Assembly: GCA_024663395.1 (NCBI GenBank)
Contig: JANFAH010000013.1
Span: forward strand, 806,001-870,000
Direction of reading: 5' to 3'
DNA length: 64,000 bases
Source of the DNA: Pisolithus tinctorius
Lineage: Eukaryota > Basidiomycota > Agaricomycetes > Boletales > Pisolithaceae
This document shows positions 20,337 to 30,895 of this stretch, piece after piece. Numbering within the stretch: position 1 is the first letter of the stretch; the number at the start of each line of letters is the position of its first letter. Both the position numbers and the translations under genes were made by a program. The notes beneath the pieces are model-generated. The model saw nothing but the letters and a program-made list of their open reading frames with translations, ran no database searches and had not been told where the DNA came from.

Positions 20337-20536
20337 CCAATGAGGACCAGTCTCAACCAGCCTCAGTTTTCTGTTTCTGTTTCCTATCAGTATCTAGTGT
20401 TCCTTTGATCTCTTACTTACTTTGTTTCCTTTCTCTTGTTTTCTCTTACTTTACTATAGAAAATTGGACACCAGGTGCGGGACACTGGACACGTCACATT
20501 CACAGACAGGGATAACAAAGGTGCTATGCTAGTGTC
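20337..20536. other. Gypsy A downstream remnant, non-coding
   Basis: This short stretch lies between the foldback and the Zn2Cys6-like gene. It is T/C-rich and may be the 3' untranslated part of gypsy A. No LTR end or ORF was identified. Confidence 0.3.
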
Positions 20537-20640
20537 CTACTTGGGCTTGTCCTCCCCCTCAGCCTCTTCTTCTTCTTCACCCTTGGCCTTGGGCTGCAGC
20601 CAGGCGGCCTCCTCACACAACTCATCTGAGTCGAGCTTGG

Positions 20641-20989
20641 TGTAGGAAATTTGATTTTAATGGGGAGAAGACTGGTAGTTGGATTGTCTGAGGGGAGTGA
20701 GTAGGCCAAAGGGGCTTCTATAGCCTGGGCAAGGATCCTGATAATCATCTGAAGGCTTCTAAGGCTGTCTTGGTGCAGGGAATGACCTGCTTGAGCTCGT
20801 CTCTTGTCTTAGGGTAACTTGTCTATTTTTTAAAAAAAAAGCTAACTACATCAAATGCTAGGTAGGGCTGACTAAGCAACCAAAATGCAAAATTCTAAGT
20901 ACCACTAGCAGAAAAACACCTAGAATCAAAACTAAATAAAATGAACAAAATAAAACAATTCCCCTAGTAGGGAAACTACATTCCCTACA
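20641..20989 (-). repeat. 3' LTR of gag-only element
   Basis: It is 349 bp, the same length as its partner at 24403-24751, with few differences. The sequence just inside (20990-21010) is not purine-rich, so the polypurine tract is unclear. Confidence 0.88.
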
Positions 20990-20999
20990 TCCCAGGGGT

Positions 21000-22540
21000 A
21001 CTTGAGATATTGACTGTCCCCAGTCAACTCGAAGGCGGCTCGACTATACAAGAATCCAAAGCCACGAGGGAGGGGGGGCAAGACAATGCCTCGTCGACGA
21101 AAAATGGTTGCTCGAGATGGCACGAAACAAGACACGATGGTAGAAGGGAATGCAACGAGCATAGCGCAAAACAAACAGAGAGAACCCATGACCCCAATCC
21201 TGAGATATCCATAAATCTGCCCAAGGGTACCCTCATCCACCAAAAACCCAAATGTAGCCACGAGTTCTGCAGCGACGACGACGAAAAAGGTACCATTCTG
21301 AAGCTGTTGAACAGTAGCATCAGGATCCCGAAAAGCGAGAGATCCATTCGAGAAATGGGCGAGATACTCGCAGAGTCGTCCTAAGGTGCCTGCAACAACA
21401 AAATGGCGCACATCTCCACAACGGCGGTAGCGAGCATGATGTATGATATACCGTCAGAAAGCCCTCGACGAGTAGTACAAAGTCCCCGAAAAGCGAGAGG
21501 TCCGGCGGTGAAATGGGTGAGTTACCGCACATACAGTGATGTTGACTGAAAAGGGAACATCGCAGACCAACGACGGATGCTTGGGACGCGGCGAAACTGC
21601 CAGTGATGATGGAGGGGAATGTGACGAACACGCCTGAAAAGAGATGGAGGGAATCTGTCTACACGGGCCTGAGATATTCACAAAGTTGTCCGAAAGTGCC
21701 TCTAACCATGAAAACGAGTATATCTTGACGATGTCTGCGCGGAATTTGACAAAAGATGTGTCCCCAGAAAGGGCTATGCGAGGGGAATGGACTGCCAGGA
21801 AAGCGAGAGGAACGGCGCTCAGATGCGTGAGATACGACGAGAGGACCTCAAGGGCAGGGAGAAGGGGTCAACTCGCACAACAACGGCTGGGACAATCAAC
21901 ACGAAGTTCTGGGAGGCAGTAGGGGGCCTCAGGACGAACAGGGAGAACAAGGAAATACGCCGATTGGACCAGCTGATCCCGAGCTATACGCGAAACTGGC
22001 TCGAAGCCCTCTGGATACGAAAATGCTGATATCTCGACAACGGTTGCGCGGAATTTTACAAATCAGGTGTCCCCAGGAAGGGCTCAGCGAGAGGGATGAA
22101 CGACCCGAAAAGCGAGAGGAGAGACGCAGAACTGCGCGAGCGACTATGGCAAGACCTCGAGGATGGGCCTTCGCACAAAAATGCAAATATCTCCGGGACT
22201 ACTGGACCTATCAGAACAATCCTGACACCAACATGGAGCACTCGTCGTGGACTACAATCCTCCCAAAAAGCGAGAGGCGCGATGTGGAAATGAGTGAGAT
22301 ATGACCACAGGACCCTGAGAATGGACCTATCCACAAAAACACGAATATCTCCTGAACCGCTTGGCGCATGCAAACGAGCTTGGTACCGACAGAGAGCTGA
22401 TGTCGAGTAGTACGAGCCTTCCAAAAAGCGAGAGGCACGGCGCGATAACGAGCGAGATATGCGCTCAGTACGAGGGAGGTAGCACTTGTCTTGACAAGCG
22501 ATGAGCAGTGTCAACAGTGATTTCATCGACGGCATGCCTT
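21000..22540 (-). repeat. Degenerate ~157-bp tandem repeats
   Basis: The motif AAAAGCGAGAG recurs at 21331, 21489, about 21799, 22108, 22266 and 22424. Spacings are 158, about 310, about 309, 158 and 158, multiples of about 155-158 bp, and degenerate units fill the gaps (for example about 21640). Each unit also carries a GAGATA-like word about 25-35 bp after the anchor. Roughly ten units fill the space between gag and the 3' LTR. Partial ORFs here are frame by-products of the repeats. Confidence 0.75.
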
Positions 22541-22802
22541 GTTAGGACTGTATCTGCGGATGGGAGGCATAGCGTAGAGTGCGGGAAGGTGCTAGGTGCA
22601 ACGCGAAATGGCATTCTGCGGGGAACTCGAGCCTGGGGGGTAAAACACAAAAGAAAAGAAAAGAAAAGAAAAGCTAAACATGTATAATGTACCAAAAACT
22701 CCACATTACGACGTAGGTAGATCCATATTAGATACTGTAAGATCCATAAGCAAAAGAAGTATATAAAAAAACAACATAGCGGAATTCGTGCGACATGCAG
22801 CG

Positions 22803-24176
22803 TCAACGCGCTCTTCGAGAGCGCCGGGGCGTGCGACTGCGGCTGCGTGACCGCTTCGGCTTGGAACGGATGTATGAATCTGCCTTCCTCGAACATGAAC
22901 GAGAGCATGAGCGTGAGGACGACGATGACAAGGAAGAAGGGGGTGAGCTATTGGTCGAATATGAACATGAGCGCCTTCGAGCGCGACGCTGCTTCAAGCT
23001 GCGGGCATACGACTGGACTGGTATGAAATCATCTTTCGAATGTGTGTACGAACCCGTTCGAGTCTGCAAGCGCGAGCGTGAACGAGGACACGAGGGCGAC
23101 TGGCCTCGGCCACATGGCCACCTCGACTGTGGCTGCGCGTGCGGTGAGCTACGAGAGCACTTGGCTGACAAGCAACGAGACTGAACAGCTGGCAGGTCGG
23201 GTACCACTGGCCCGAGCTGGATAGCAGGTAGGGTCTGAGGATACACAATGCTCGTTCGAGCCGGTACGTGCGATGGTGTGTTGAACACGCTTCGAGAGGG
23301 TGCGGCCGTGGGTGAAAGTGAGCGAGCAAGCAACGAGCCCCTACGAGTCTCGAACTGGCTTGTCAACGAAGACCAGTTGTCGAGACGGTCTCGTAGAGTT
23401 CGTCCGGCAACTTCACGCGGTATTTCCAGTCCTGTAGGTAGAACAACGCGGCCGTTTATGAGTAGACACTTTCCCGAAGCTAAATACGACTTGAATGAAT
23501 GGCAACCTGCCCAAATATGCCCTGACAGTCCACAGAAAAAGCAGAACGAATATGAATGGCGGGGTGCACGGCTGTCCGAAGTCCTCAGTGGCTGCGTGCA
23601 CGAGTCATCGGCCTTGCTGCACTTCCAGACGCCATTTCCGAGTGCGAGAACGTGTTTCCCTGAAGCCATAAGCCTAGACACAGTAACCCTTTGACTTTGG
23701 GAGTCGAGATACTTGAGCACCTTGCGTCTGAAATTGGGAGGGAACCCATCGAAAAAAGCAGAAGCTACATGGGATGATGGCTTCTTCTGCTTTACGAGTG
23801 ACACCAAATAATGACAATAACTGCAAAAATATTCACCCAGAGAAGACACCGAGACAGTGTCTGAGTCCTTGAATGCGCTTCTAAGTCCGAAAAACCGGTC
23901 CCTGCAGCATTCCTCCAGCTCTGGGTACAGTTGGACCACTTCCGAGGTAAAACAGTCCCAATCTCCATTGCTACTCTCCGCAAGGTGGGACCAGAGGTTG
24001 GCTGACTCGAAAGGCGCGTATTTGAGCGCGAATTTGATGCGTGCGAGCCCGTCCGAGAGGCCGAATCCATCACAGAAGTTGATTAAGTCATCAAAATAGC
24101 TTCGAAGGTCCTCAGGGCGCCCAGAGAAGCTCGGTGCTTCGGGCGAGCCTCGACACGGAATCTTGAGGCCGAACAT
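22803..24176 (-). CDS. Gag of the gag-only element, with SR-rich tail (457 aa)
   Basis: This is an intact Gag. The capsid-like part starts MFGLKIPCRGSPEAPSFSG and contains KYAPFESANLWSHLAE, EVVQLYPELEECCRDRF and SLGEYFCSYCHYLVSL. A zinc knuckle, CFFCGLSGHIWAGC, is followed by the YLASGKCLLINGRVVLPTG signature common in basidiomycete gypsy Gags. The last 110 residues are very rich in Ser and Arg (KRSRSRSRTPRRSRRAR at the end), resembling an SR domain. It should form particles and bind RNA; no enzyme domain follows. The start at 24176 lies about 225 bp after the LTR. Confidence 0.85.
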   Translation of the reverse strand: MFGLKIPCRGSPEAPSFSGRPEDLRSYFDDLINFCDGFGLSDGLARIKFALKYAPFESANLWSHLAESSNGDWDCFTSEVVQLYPELEECCRDRFFGLRSAFKDSDTVSVSSLGEYFCSYCHYLVSLVKQKKPSSHVASAFFDGFPPNFRRKVLKYLDSQSQRVTVSRLMASGKHVLALGNGVWKCSKADDSCTQPLRTSDSRAPRHSYSFCFFCGLSGHIWAGCHSFKSYLASGKCLLINGRVVLPTGLEIPREVAGRTLRDRLDNWSSLTSQFETRRGSLLARSLSPTAAPSRSVFNTPSHVPARTSIVYPQTLPAIQLGPVVPDLPAVQSRCLSAKCSRSSPHAQPQSRWPCGRGQSPSCPRSRSRLQTRTGSYTHSKDDFIPVQSYARSLKQRRARRRSCSYSTNSSPPSSLSSSSSRSCSRSCSRKADSYIRSKPKRSRSRSRTPRRSRRAR

Positions 24177-24402
24177 GACTTCGGGAGTTTATACGAGTGT
24201 GAATGCTTGATAAGTGAGTGCGCGTGAGTGGGAAAACATGAAAATGTGAGCGAAGTGACTGCAAAAATGAGACCGAAAGGTGAAATCTGCTAAACCGAGC
24301 CTGAAAATTGCGAAAATGAAGCTGGAGACTGCAAAATATGAATCTGGGAAGGTTGGGATGGGTGCCAGGCTAAGACAGAAGCCCCTCGCAGTGGGCTCCA
24401 GT

Positions 24403-24751
24403 TGTAGGAAATTTGATTTTAATGGGGAGAAGACTGGTAGTTGGATTGTCTGAGGGGAGTGAGTAGGCCAAAGGGGCTTCTATAGCCTGGGCAAGGATCC
24501 TGATAATCGTCTGAAGGCTTCTAAGGCTGTCTTGGTGCAGGGAATGACCTGCTCGAGCTCGTCTCTCGTCTTAGGGTAACTCATCTATTTTTTTTAAAAA
24601 AAGCTAACTACATCAAATGCTAGGTAGGGCTGACTAAGCAACCAAAATGCGAAATTCTAAGTACCACTAGCGGAAAAACACCTAGAATCAAAACTAAATA
24701 AAATGAACAAAATAAAACAATTCCCCTAGTAGGGAAATTACATTCCCTACA
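24403..24751 (-). repeat. 5' LTR and PBS of gag-only element
   Basis: The LTR ends are TGTAGGAA and CCCTACA. On the minus strand the internal region begins AC then TGGAGCCCACTGCGAGGGG (24400-24382), a tRNA-type primer-binding site. This differs from the self-priming design of chromoviruses B and D in this window. Confidence 0.88.
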
Positions 24752-24957
24752 TCGGATGACCCTGAATCCAAAGGGGTGACCACCACCCCAAAGCTGTAAG
24801 TCTTGTTGATTATGGTCTCGAGTGCATCAGCGATGTGGCCTGAGTTTTTGACCATGGCCTCTTGGAGTTCAAAAAGGCCTGCCAGGTTGTTGGTGATGAG
24901 CCCCACAACATCAATAAGCTGCTTGAGCTTATCCTCTAAGCCCAAGAACCCACCCAC

Positions 24958-26813
24958 TGTCACACACCAAAGGTGTTGTGGACATGGTTACAGCTGACTC
25001 TGCCTAACTCGTTGATGAGTTGCACACAATGCCCAAGCATGCAGATGAAGACTAAAGGCCTCATGCATAGAAAGACTGTTGGACATTAACAGTCATCCTT
25101 CACACAAGAACGAGTCATCAGTGCTAAAGAGAAAAGAGGAAGCGAGTTAAGCGCACATTAAAGGTTTTTAGTGCCTGTGTACAGCATTCCGGTTTTCATT
25201 GTATCTCCACCATTTCCAAAGATATCGACTCCGTTCCCACACTCGCTTAAAGTGCTCAGCCCCACGATTCTTCCTTCCAAATTTGGAGAGGATCCTCGCA
25301 CCCTGCACGTTTCTACAGCACTCCATCCATCAGATGCTCATTTCGCTAAGTCCATCAATCATGGCCACCTCTTTGTTGATCGTCTTGCTTGTCTCATTTG
25401 CCAGAGACAGTGGCTACATATATCTGCCAGGCATTCCCACCAGCTTCCATCCTGAAGCCCCCTGGTTCATCCCATCGTTGTCAGCCCCATCTCATCCCAT
25501 GCAGCTTGGTCAGCATGTTCTCCTTGTCAGTATGACTTCCAGAAGGACATTCTTTGGTCACCTCAGGTCTGTCACTTGGTTAGAAAGGTCTTATGTGGTC
25601 ATTTCAGTCTCCCCGGTTGATGAAGCATATGGATCATTCCTCCCTGCTCCCTGCACCATCTTTATTCCAGTCTTGTCTGTCATTCTTCCCACATTGTGAC
25701 AGCTGCAGTATAATCTACTGTCCTCCAGCCTCCCTGATCGCATTCATGATGAGTATGACATGCATCTTGCCTTCTTACTGCAAGATCCAGCAGAGGACGT
25801 CCCCCCTTCTCCTCCTCCTCCATCAGAACCCCATTCATGAAGTTTTTGTTAACTTCGCTGAGAGGATGGAAGGGTGGGAGACGCGATTGCATATGCTCTC
25901 ATTGCCCCACAGACCCCCAACGCCCTGGCCCCCTTTGACACCTGACTCATGCCCTTCACTTCTGGAATTAATACTTCCCTATCTGGAAACACTGTCCATC
26001 TGTCATGCTTTCTTTGGATCTAGAGATGTCTCCGCTGAGATCTGACTTGCATCGCCACCCCCTAATGTGATATCAGTGTGCTTACTCAGTTTCTGATTCT
26101 ATTTGACTCATTTTGTGATAATTTGACTGTCCTTGACTCGTTCATTGCCAATACTTACCAATCTTCTTTGCTTGCTTACTTTTCATTTCTTGCTTACTCA
26201 TCATGATTACTCAGTCCTTACTCATTACTTACCAAGTGTTTGTGCCTTGTTTGTCACAAGCTGTGCTCCCCCCCACAGTATATAAACCCCCATGTACTTA
26301 GCTACCAAAAAAAATCAATCAGAAGCAGTCCAGCAGTCAGTCCAGTGCCTATCTTGTCGTCAACAGTTGAGGCTCCACGAAGGGGTCTATCTGTCATCAT
26401 TCGTATACTTGGTAGTTGAGGCTCATTCAGAAGAGTCTATCTGCCTCCATCATTCATCTGAAGCTTTATCCCCACACTTAGTCAGCAAGTTTGCTTAGTC
26501 ATCCCTCCACTCCTGCATAACTCGTCAACAACTTGTGCCAGGAGCACATTTTATCAAAGTCCATTATTCCAAGAAGTCCTTTTGGCTGAACACCCCTGCT
26601 CTGTTCAGCATCCCCTCCTCAGTCATCATCCATTCATCTACTCCTGCATAACTCGTCGATGACTTGCGCTAGGAGTACCTGCCATTGAAACTCCCCCCCA
26701 CTTTAGGCTTCTCTGCACTCCAGGTTCCATGGAGGCAAACCACCACTCGCTCTTATTTGTCTTTTGTGTTGGATTTGTTTGGTTTTCACCAGCATTCCAC
26801 ACTTTGACTCACA
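24958..26813 (+). mobile_element. 1.86-kb LTR-like element, copy 3
   Basis: It has the same ends (TGTCACACACC and GACTCACA) as the other copies. Read along the interrupted gene, the flanks are GCAG and GTGG. A single ancestral GCGG explains both by opposite-strand CpG decay, and it restores the gene frame. The small ORF starts at ATG 25361 but has a TGA at 25697-25699 where copy 2 has CGA. The TATA-like box is at about 26279-26287. Confidence 0.75.
25361..25840 (+). pseudogene. Element ORF, copy 3, stopped by one TGA
   Basis: It encodes MATSLLIVLLVSFARDSGY... and keeps the frame, except that a CGA-to-TGA change at 25697-25699 ends it two thirds of the way. After the stop the same frame continues (QLQYNLLSSSLPDRIHDEYD) to the usual Pro/Ser-rich end near 25840. 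Confidence 0.6.
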
Positions 26814-27410
26814 CTGCTCTGGCCTTCCTCACCCCACTCCCACTGACATTGGGCTTGTCAATCTCCAGCACCTTGGTCAGTTTTGACTTCACCCTCTTCT
26901 TTTGGCTTGGCCTGGGCTCAGGTGTCTCATCATCAGCCTTCCATTTCTTCCCCTTGTCAACCTTGGAAGTGGCCTTGGGACTGGCCTTAGTGTCTTTCCC
27001 ATCCCTGCGCCACCAGCACTTGCCTTTGGATTGGTTGCAGCACACACAGGCAACCCATTTTTTGTTGCCATCCATGAGGAACTCACAGACGACCTGTGCC
27101 TGAGTGCAATGGGTACAGCTAGAGGATGTTAGACCAAAAGAGTGCAGGTAGTAAGAAAAGTACTCACCTGGGGTCCATTACCACCCTCTTCACTTCACCC
27201 CCAGCCTCACCACTAGCACTGGCCTCATCACTCTTGCCAGCCTTGGCCTTGCACTTGTGCTCAGCCTCCTGCCTCTCCTCTTCATGCACTCTCCTCTCCT
27301 CAGCCTCCTGCACTGCCTTCTCAGCCTTGGCCTTCTCCCTCTCAGCCCTCTCAGCCTCAGATTGCTCTCTCACCACCCTCTCAGCCTCAAGCTGAGCCTG
27401 TTCTTCCCAC

Positions 27411-29220
27411 TGTGAGTCAAAGTGAGGTTCAGTGGTGGAAACCAATCAAAACCAACACAAAAGATGATGAAAGCGAGTGGTGGTGTGCCTAAGCGGTACC
27501 TAGATGGTGGGACCTGTTCTTTGGGAGGGTTTTTGTGAGCTACAACACTCAAAGATGAGTGCTGAGGGTTGGGGGTGCTCCTGACAAAGAGGGAGCAAGA
27601 TTGCGATAGATTGCAATGGGGTAGACTGCTGTCAGCCTACAGAAGGATGGATGGCAACTTAATTTGATTCTCTGAGCTGCACGGAGTTCAGGGAGGACTT
27701 GGAGCAAAGTAGATGGATGATAGATGAGGACAAGCAAAGTAGACAATAGTTAGACCCTTAATAAAGCCTCAATATCAAAACTGATGAATGATTCACTGAG
27801 TGATGATAAAATGTGAGCAAGAGGGGCTCTCTGACATCTTCTTCTTATTCAGCTATCTAAGTACAGTGATTTATATACAGTACAGGGGCATTGCCTATGG
27901 AAAACAAGGTGCAAATGCTTGGTAAGTGATTGGTAACTGATGAGTAAGGATTGTAAGTGATGGGTAATCATCTTAGAAAGCATTGGTAAGCATTGGTAAG
28001 GATAAGTAAGCCAAAAAGCGAAGAATCAGTAAGCAAGGTCAAAAGATTGGTAAGTATTGGCAATAGGTGAGTCAAAGACAGTCAGAATGTCAAAGTATGA
28101 GTCAAGTAACATCAGGAACTGGGAAAGCACACTGGAATTGCATTAGGGGGAGGCTGTGCATGTCACATCTCAAAGAGATCTCCTTTGGGCCAAAGTGGGA
28201 TGACAGAGAGGCAGCACTGATCTGATGCTGATACAGTACATCCAAAAGCAGACAGGGTGAGTCAGATGTCAACAGGGGTCAAGCTTTGGGGGTCTGTGGG
28301 GTGACAGGAGCATAGGGGATCACAACCTTCCCCCCAAACCATCCTCTCAGTGAAGCAAATAGATACTTCATGAATGAGGCTCTGTTGGAAGAGAGGATGA
28401 AGGGGGAGCATCTTCTGCTGTATCTTGCAACAAGGAGGCAAGATGTGCATCATACTTGTCATGGATGTGATCAGGGAAAATGGAGAACAGTAGATTATAC
28501 TGTAGCTGTTGCAATTTTGGGAGAATGATGGATGAGACTGGTATGAAGATGTTGCAGGGAGCAGGGAGGAAGGATCCATATGCTTCTTGGACTGGAGAGA
28601 CTGAAATGACCACATAAGACCTTTCCAAATGAATGACAGACCTGAGGTGACCAAAGAATGTCCTCCTAGAGGTCATACTGACAAAAAGAATGTGCTATCC
28701 AAGCTGGATGGGCTGGGAGGGGGCAGATGAGGATGGGATGTACCAGGATGCTTCAGGACAGAAGCTGGTAGGAACTCCTAGTAGACATATGTAGCCATGG
28801 TCCCTAGCAAAGGGGACAAGCAAAATGATTGATGTGGAGGCAGCCATATCAGAAGAACTAGTGAAATGAGCATCTTTTGGAGGGAGTGCTGTAGAAACAT
28901 GTGGAGTGTGCAGATCCTCTCCAATTTTGGAAGGTAGGATCATGTGGCTGAGCACTACAAGCGAGTGTGGGAATGGTTTCAGTATCTGCAGAAATGGCAG
29001 AGATATGTCAAAAACTGGAATGTTGTACATGGGTGCTTGAGAATTTTAACCAGCACTTAACTCACTTCCTCCTTTTTCTTTGGCATTGACAACTTGTTCT
29101 TGTGTGAGGGATGACTGCCAACATTTCTGGCTGTCCTTCTTCACATGAGGGCTATGGTCTTCATCTCCATTCATCAGCTATATCCATGTCCACCTCACCA
29201 AACACCTTTGGTGTGTGACA
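27411..29220 (-). mobile_element. 1.81-kb LTR-like element, copy 4
   Basis: The ends are TGTGAGTCAAAG and GGTGTGTGACA. It is the most diverged copy. The left flank is the Zn2Cys6-like gene and the right flank is the middle of a TGTAGGGAACG-type LTR, with no matching target duplication (CCAC and GTGC). A deletion or recombination therefore followed its insertion. It is inverted relative to copy 3, with about 600 bp of gene sequence between them. Confidence 0.7.
28368..28847 (-). pseudogene. Element ORF, copy 4, frameshifted
   Basis: The start is MAASTSIILLVPFARDHGY at ATG 28847. The frame breaks near 28695, and the second half (MTSRRTFFGHLRSVIHLERS to the Pro/Ser-rich end) is in another frame to 28368. 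It is clearly homologous to the ORFs of copies 1-3. Confidence 0.6.
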
Positions 29221-29532
29221 GTGCACTGTGTTTGCACAAGTTCAGTTTACCATACAAGCAATCCATGTCACAGGCCCTCAGTAGTAGGGTGATTTTGTCT
29301 CACAATTCAGTGAGTTTTTGAAGTTAGATTTATTACTTTGGGGAGTACCCAAGGTGCCAGGAGGACTGGCAAGAGTTATTGGACAGACAGAGCTAAGTAT
29401 CCTTTCTAGTTCGCATTTTTACACTCTTACTACACTTCTTTTCTCCAGAGAGAACCTCCCTTTTGGGTCAAGCACAAATCTTGCCCATCACTGATAATTT
29501 CTGTTTCTAGGTATCTTCTATTACCTATTCCT
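29221..29532 (+). repeat. Truncated LTR (TGTAGGGAACG family)
   Basis: It matches about 5020-5332 of the LTR at 4869-5332, ending TATTCCTACA at 29532. The first 150 bp are missing. It abuts the broken Gag gene on the right and LTR-like element copy 4 on the left. Confidence 0.75.
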
Positions 29533-30327
29533 ACAGTGGTCTTGCAGAGTTTGTCCAGCAACTTCACATGGGATTTCCTGTCCAGTAGGTAGCACAACCC
29601 AGCCATTTACAAATAGACATTTTCCTGCAGCCAAATATGACTTGTACGAATGACAGCTTGCATGTATATGACCTGAAATTCCCCAGAAAAAGCAAAATGA
29701 GTATAAATGATGGGGCAAACAACTCCCTGATGTGCTAGGTGGCTGCATGTGCGAGATGTCGGTCTTGCTGCCCTTCCAGAGGCCATTTCCAAGTGCAAGA
29801 ACTTGTTTTGCTGAAGCTATAATGCTAGACACTGTAAGCCCTTGATCTGGGGAGTCATGATACTTGAGCATTTCGTGTTTGAACTCGGGTGGGAACCCAT
29901 GGAAAAAGGCGACTGGTAGACTGGATGATGACTTTTTCTGCTTTTCAAGTGACAGTGAATAGTGACAATAACTGCAAAAATACTCACCCAGAGAGGATGT
30001 AGAGACAGTGTCTGAGCCTGCAAGTGTGCTTCTGAGCCTGAGAAACTGGTTCCTGCAAGACTCTTCTAGCTCTGGGTACAATTGGACCACTTCTGAGGTA
30101 AAACAGTTCCAATCTCCATTGCTACTCTCTGCAAGGTGGGACCAGGGGTCCACTGACTCGAAAGGTGCATATTTGAGTGTGAATTTGATGTGTGCAAGCC
30201 CATCTGAGAGCCTGAATCCATCACAGAAATCAATTATGTCATCAAAGTAACTTTGAAGGTCCTTGGGACACCCAGGGAAGCTCAGAGCTTTGGGAGACCC
30301 TTGACATGGAATTTTAAGGCCAAACAT
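29533..30327 (-). pseudogene. Truncated Gag of gag-only element copy 2
   Basis: It starts MFGLKIPCQGSPKALSFPG at ATG 30327 and follows the intact copy (22803-24176) through the capsid region and the knuckle region. There CFFWGISGHIHASC has lost the second Cys (Trp instead). It is cut at about 29533 by the truncated LTR. The Gag is therefore not functional. Confidence 0.8.
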
Positions 30328-30893
30328 GATGTCAGGAGTTTATACAAGTGTGAATAGTTGATATGTGAATGCACATGGGCGAGAAAACATGAATATGCAA
30401 CTAATGTGAGTGCGAAAGCGAGACTGAGAGGTGAAACTGCTAAACCGAGCCTGAAAAATGCGGAAATGAAGCTGGAAGCTGCAAAAATGAATCTGAGAAG
30501 GTTGGAGAGGGGTGCCAGGCCAAGACAGAAGCCCCTTGCAGTGGGCTCCAGTTGAAGGTTTAGTGATTTGAGAGTGAGATGGGAGAGAGAATCTGAGGGG
30601 AATGAGTAAGACCAGAGGGGCTTCTATAGCCTGAGCAAATGATGAAGGTGACATCTGGGGACTTCTATGGCAGTCTGTAGGCTTAACTTCAAACTTCTTC
30701 TCATCTTGGGGTGACTCATCTATTGTTTTTTTTAAAAAAAAAAACTAGGTACAGCAGGTACTAGGTAGGGCTGACTAAGCAACCCAAAAAGCGAAATTCT
30801 AAGTACCACTAACAGAAAAACTCCTAAAATGAAAACTAAGTAAAATGAACAAAATAAAACAAATGCTCTAGTAGGGAAATTACATTCCCTACA
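29533..30893 (-). mobile_element. Gag-only LTR element, 5' part (copy 2)
   Basis: This holds the 5' LTR (30553-30893, 341 bp), the PBS (plus CCTTGCAGTGGGCTCCA before 30551) and the N-terminal 60 percent of Gag. The C-terminal SR tail, the 157-bp repeats and the 3' LTR are gone. It is inserted in the gag gene of chromovirus C, which resumes at 30894. Confidence 0.8.
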
Positions 30894-30895
30894 TC

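Larger units (their letters stand above)
20641..24751 (-). mobile_element. Complete gag-only LTR retrotransposon
   Basis: The element has two 349-bp LTRs (20641-20989 and 24403-24751) with TGTAGG...CCTACA ends, a tRNA-type PBS (24382-24400 on the plus strand) and one gag gene. A 1.8-kb repeat-rich non-coding part separates gag from the 3' LTR. No protease, RT or integrase is present. The flanks are CCAA-type at 20640 and CCGA at 24752 on the minus strand, a 4-bp duplication with one CpG change, and the host gene frame is restored when it is removed. It must borrow pol from another element, similar in concept to plant TR-GAG elements. Confidence 0.85.
20537..27410 (-). pseudogene. Zn2Cys6-like coiled-coil protein gene, split by two elements
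   Basis: The coding pieces on the minus strand are 27410-27168, 27118-26814, 24957-24752 and 20640-20537. The first piece encodes a charged coiled coil rich in E, A, K and R. A 49-nt intron (27167-27119, GTGAGT...TAG) leads into CTHCTQAQVVC...CVCCNQSKGKC, with spacing C-x2-C-x6-C-x12-C-x2-C-x6-C, the Zn2Cys6 pattern. A basic region and a helical C-terminal part (FLGLEDKLKQLIDVVGL) follow, and the end is an acidic tail stopping at 20537. An LTR-like element (24958-26813) and a gag-only retrotransposon (20641-24751) interrupt it. The N-terminus is lost at 27411. Similar genes are common in Agaricomycetes; function unknown. Confidence 0.7.

Noticed and set aside
20932..21411. 159-codon minus-strand ORF (MRHFVVAGTLG...)
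   Set aside because: It runs from the 157-bp repeats into the 3' LTR, and similar fragments appear in all three frames; this is a repeat by-product.
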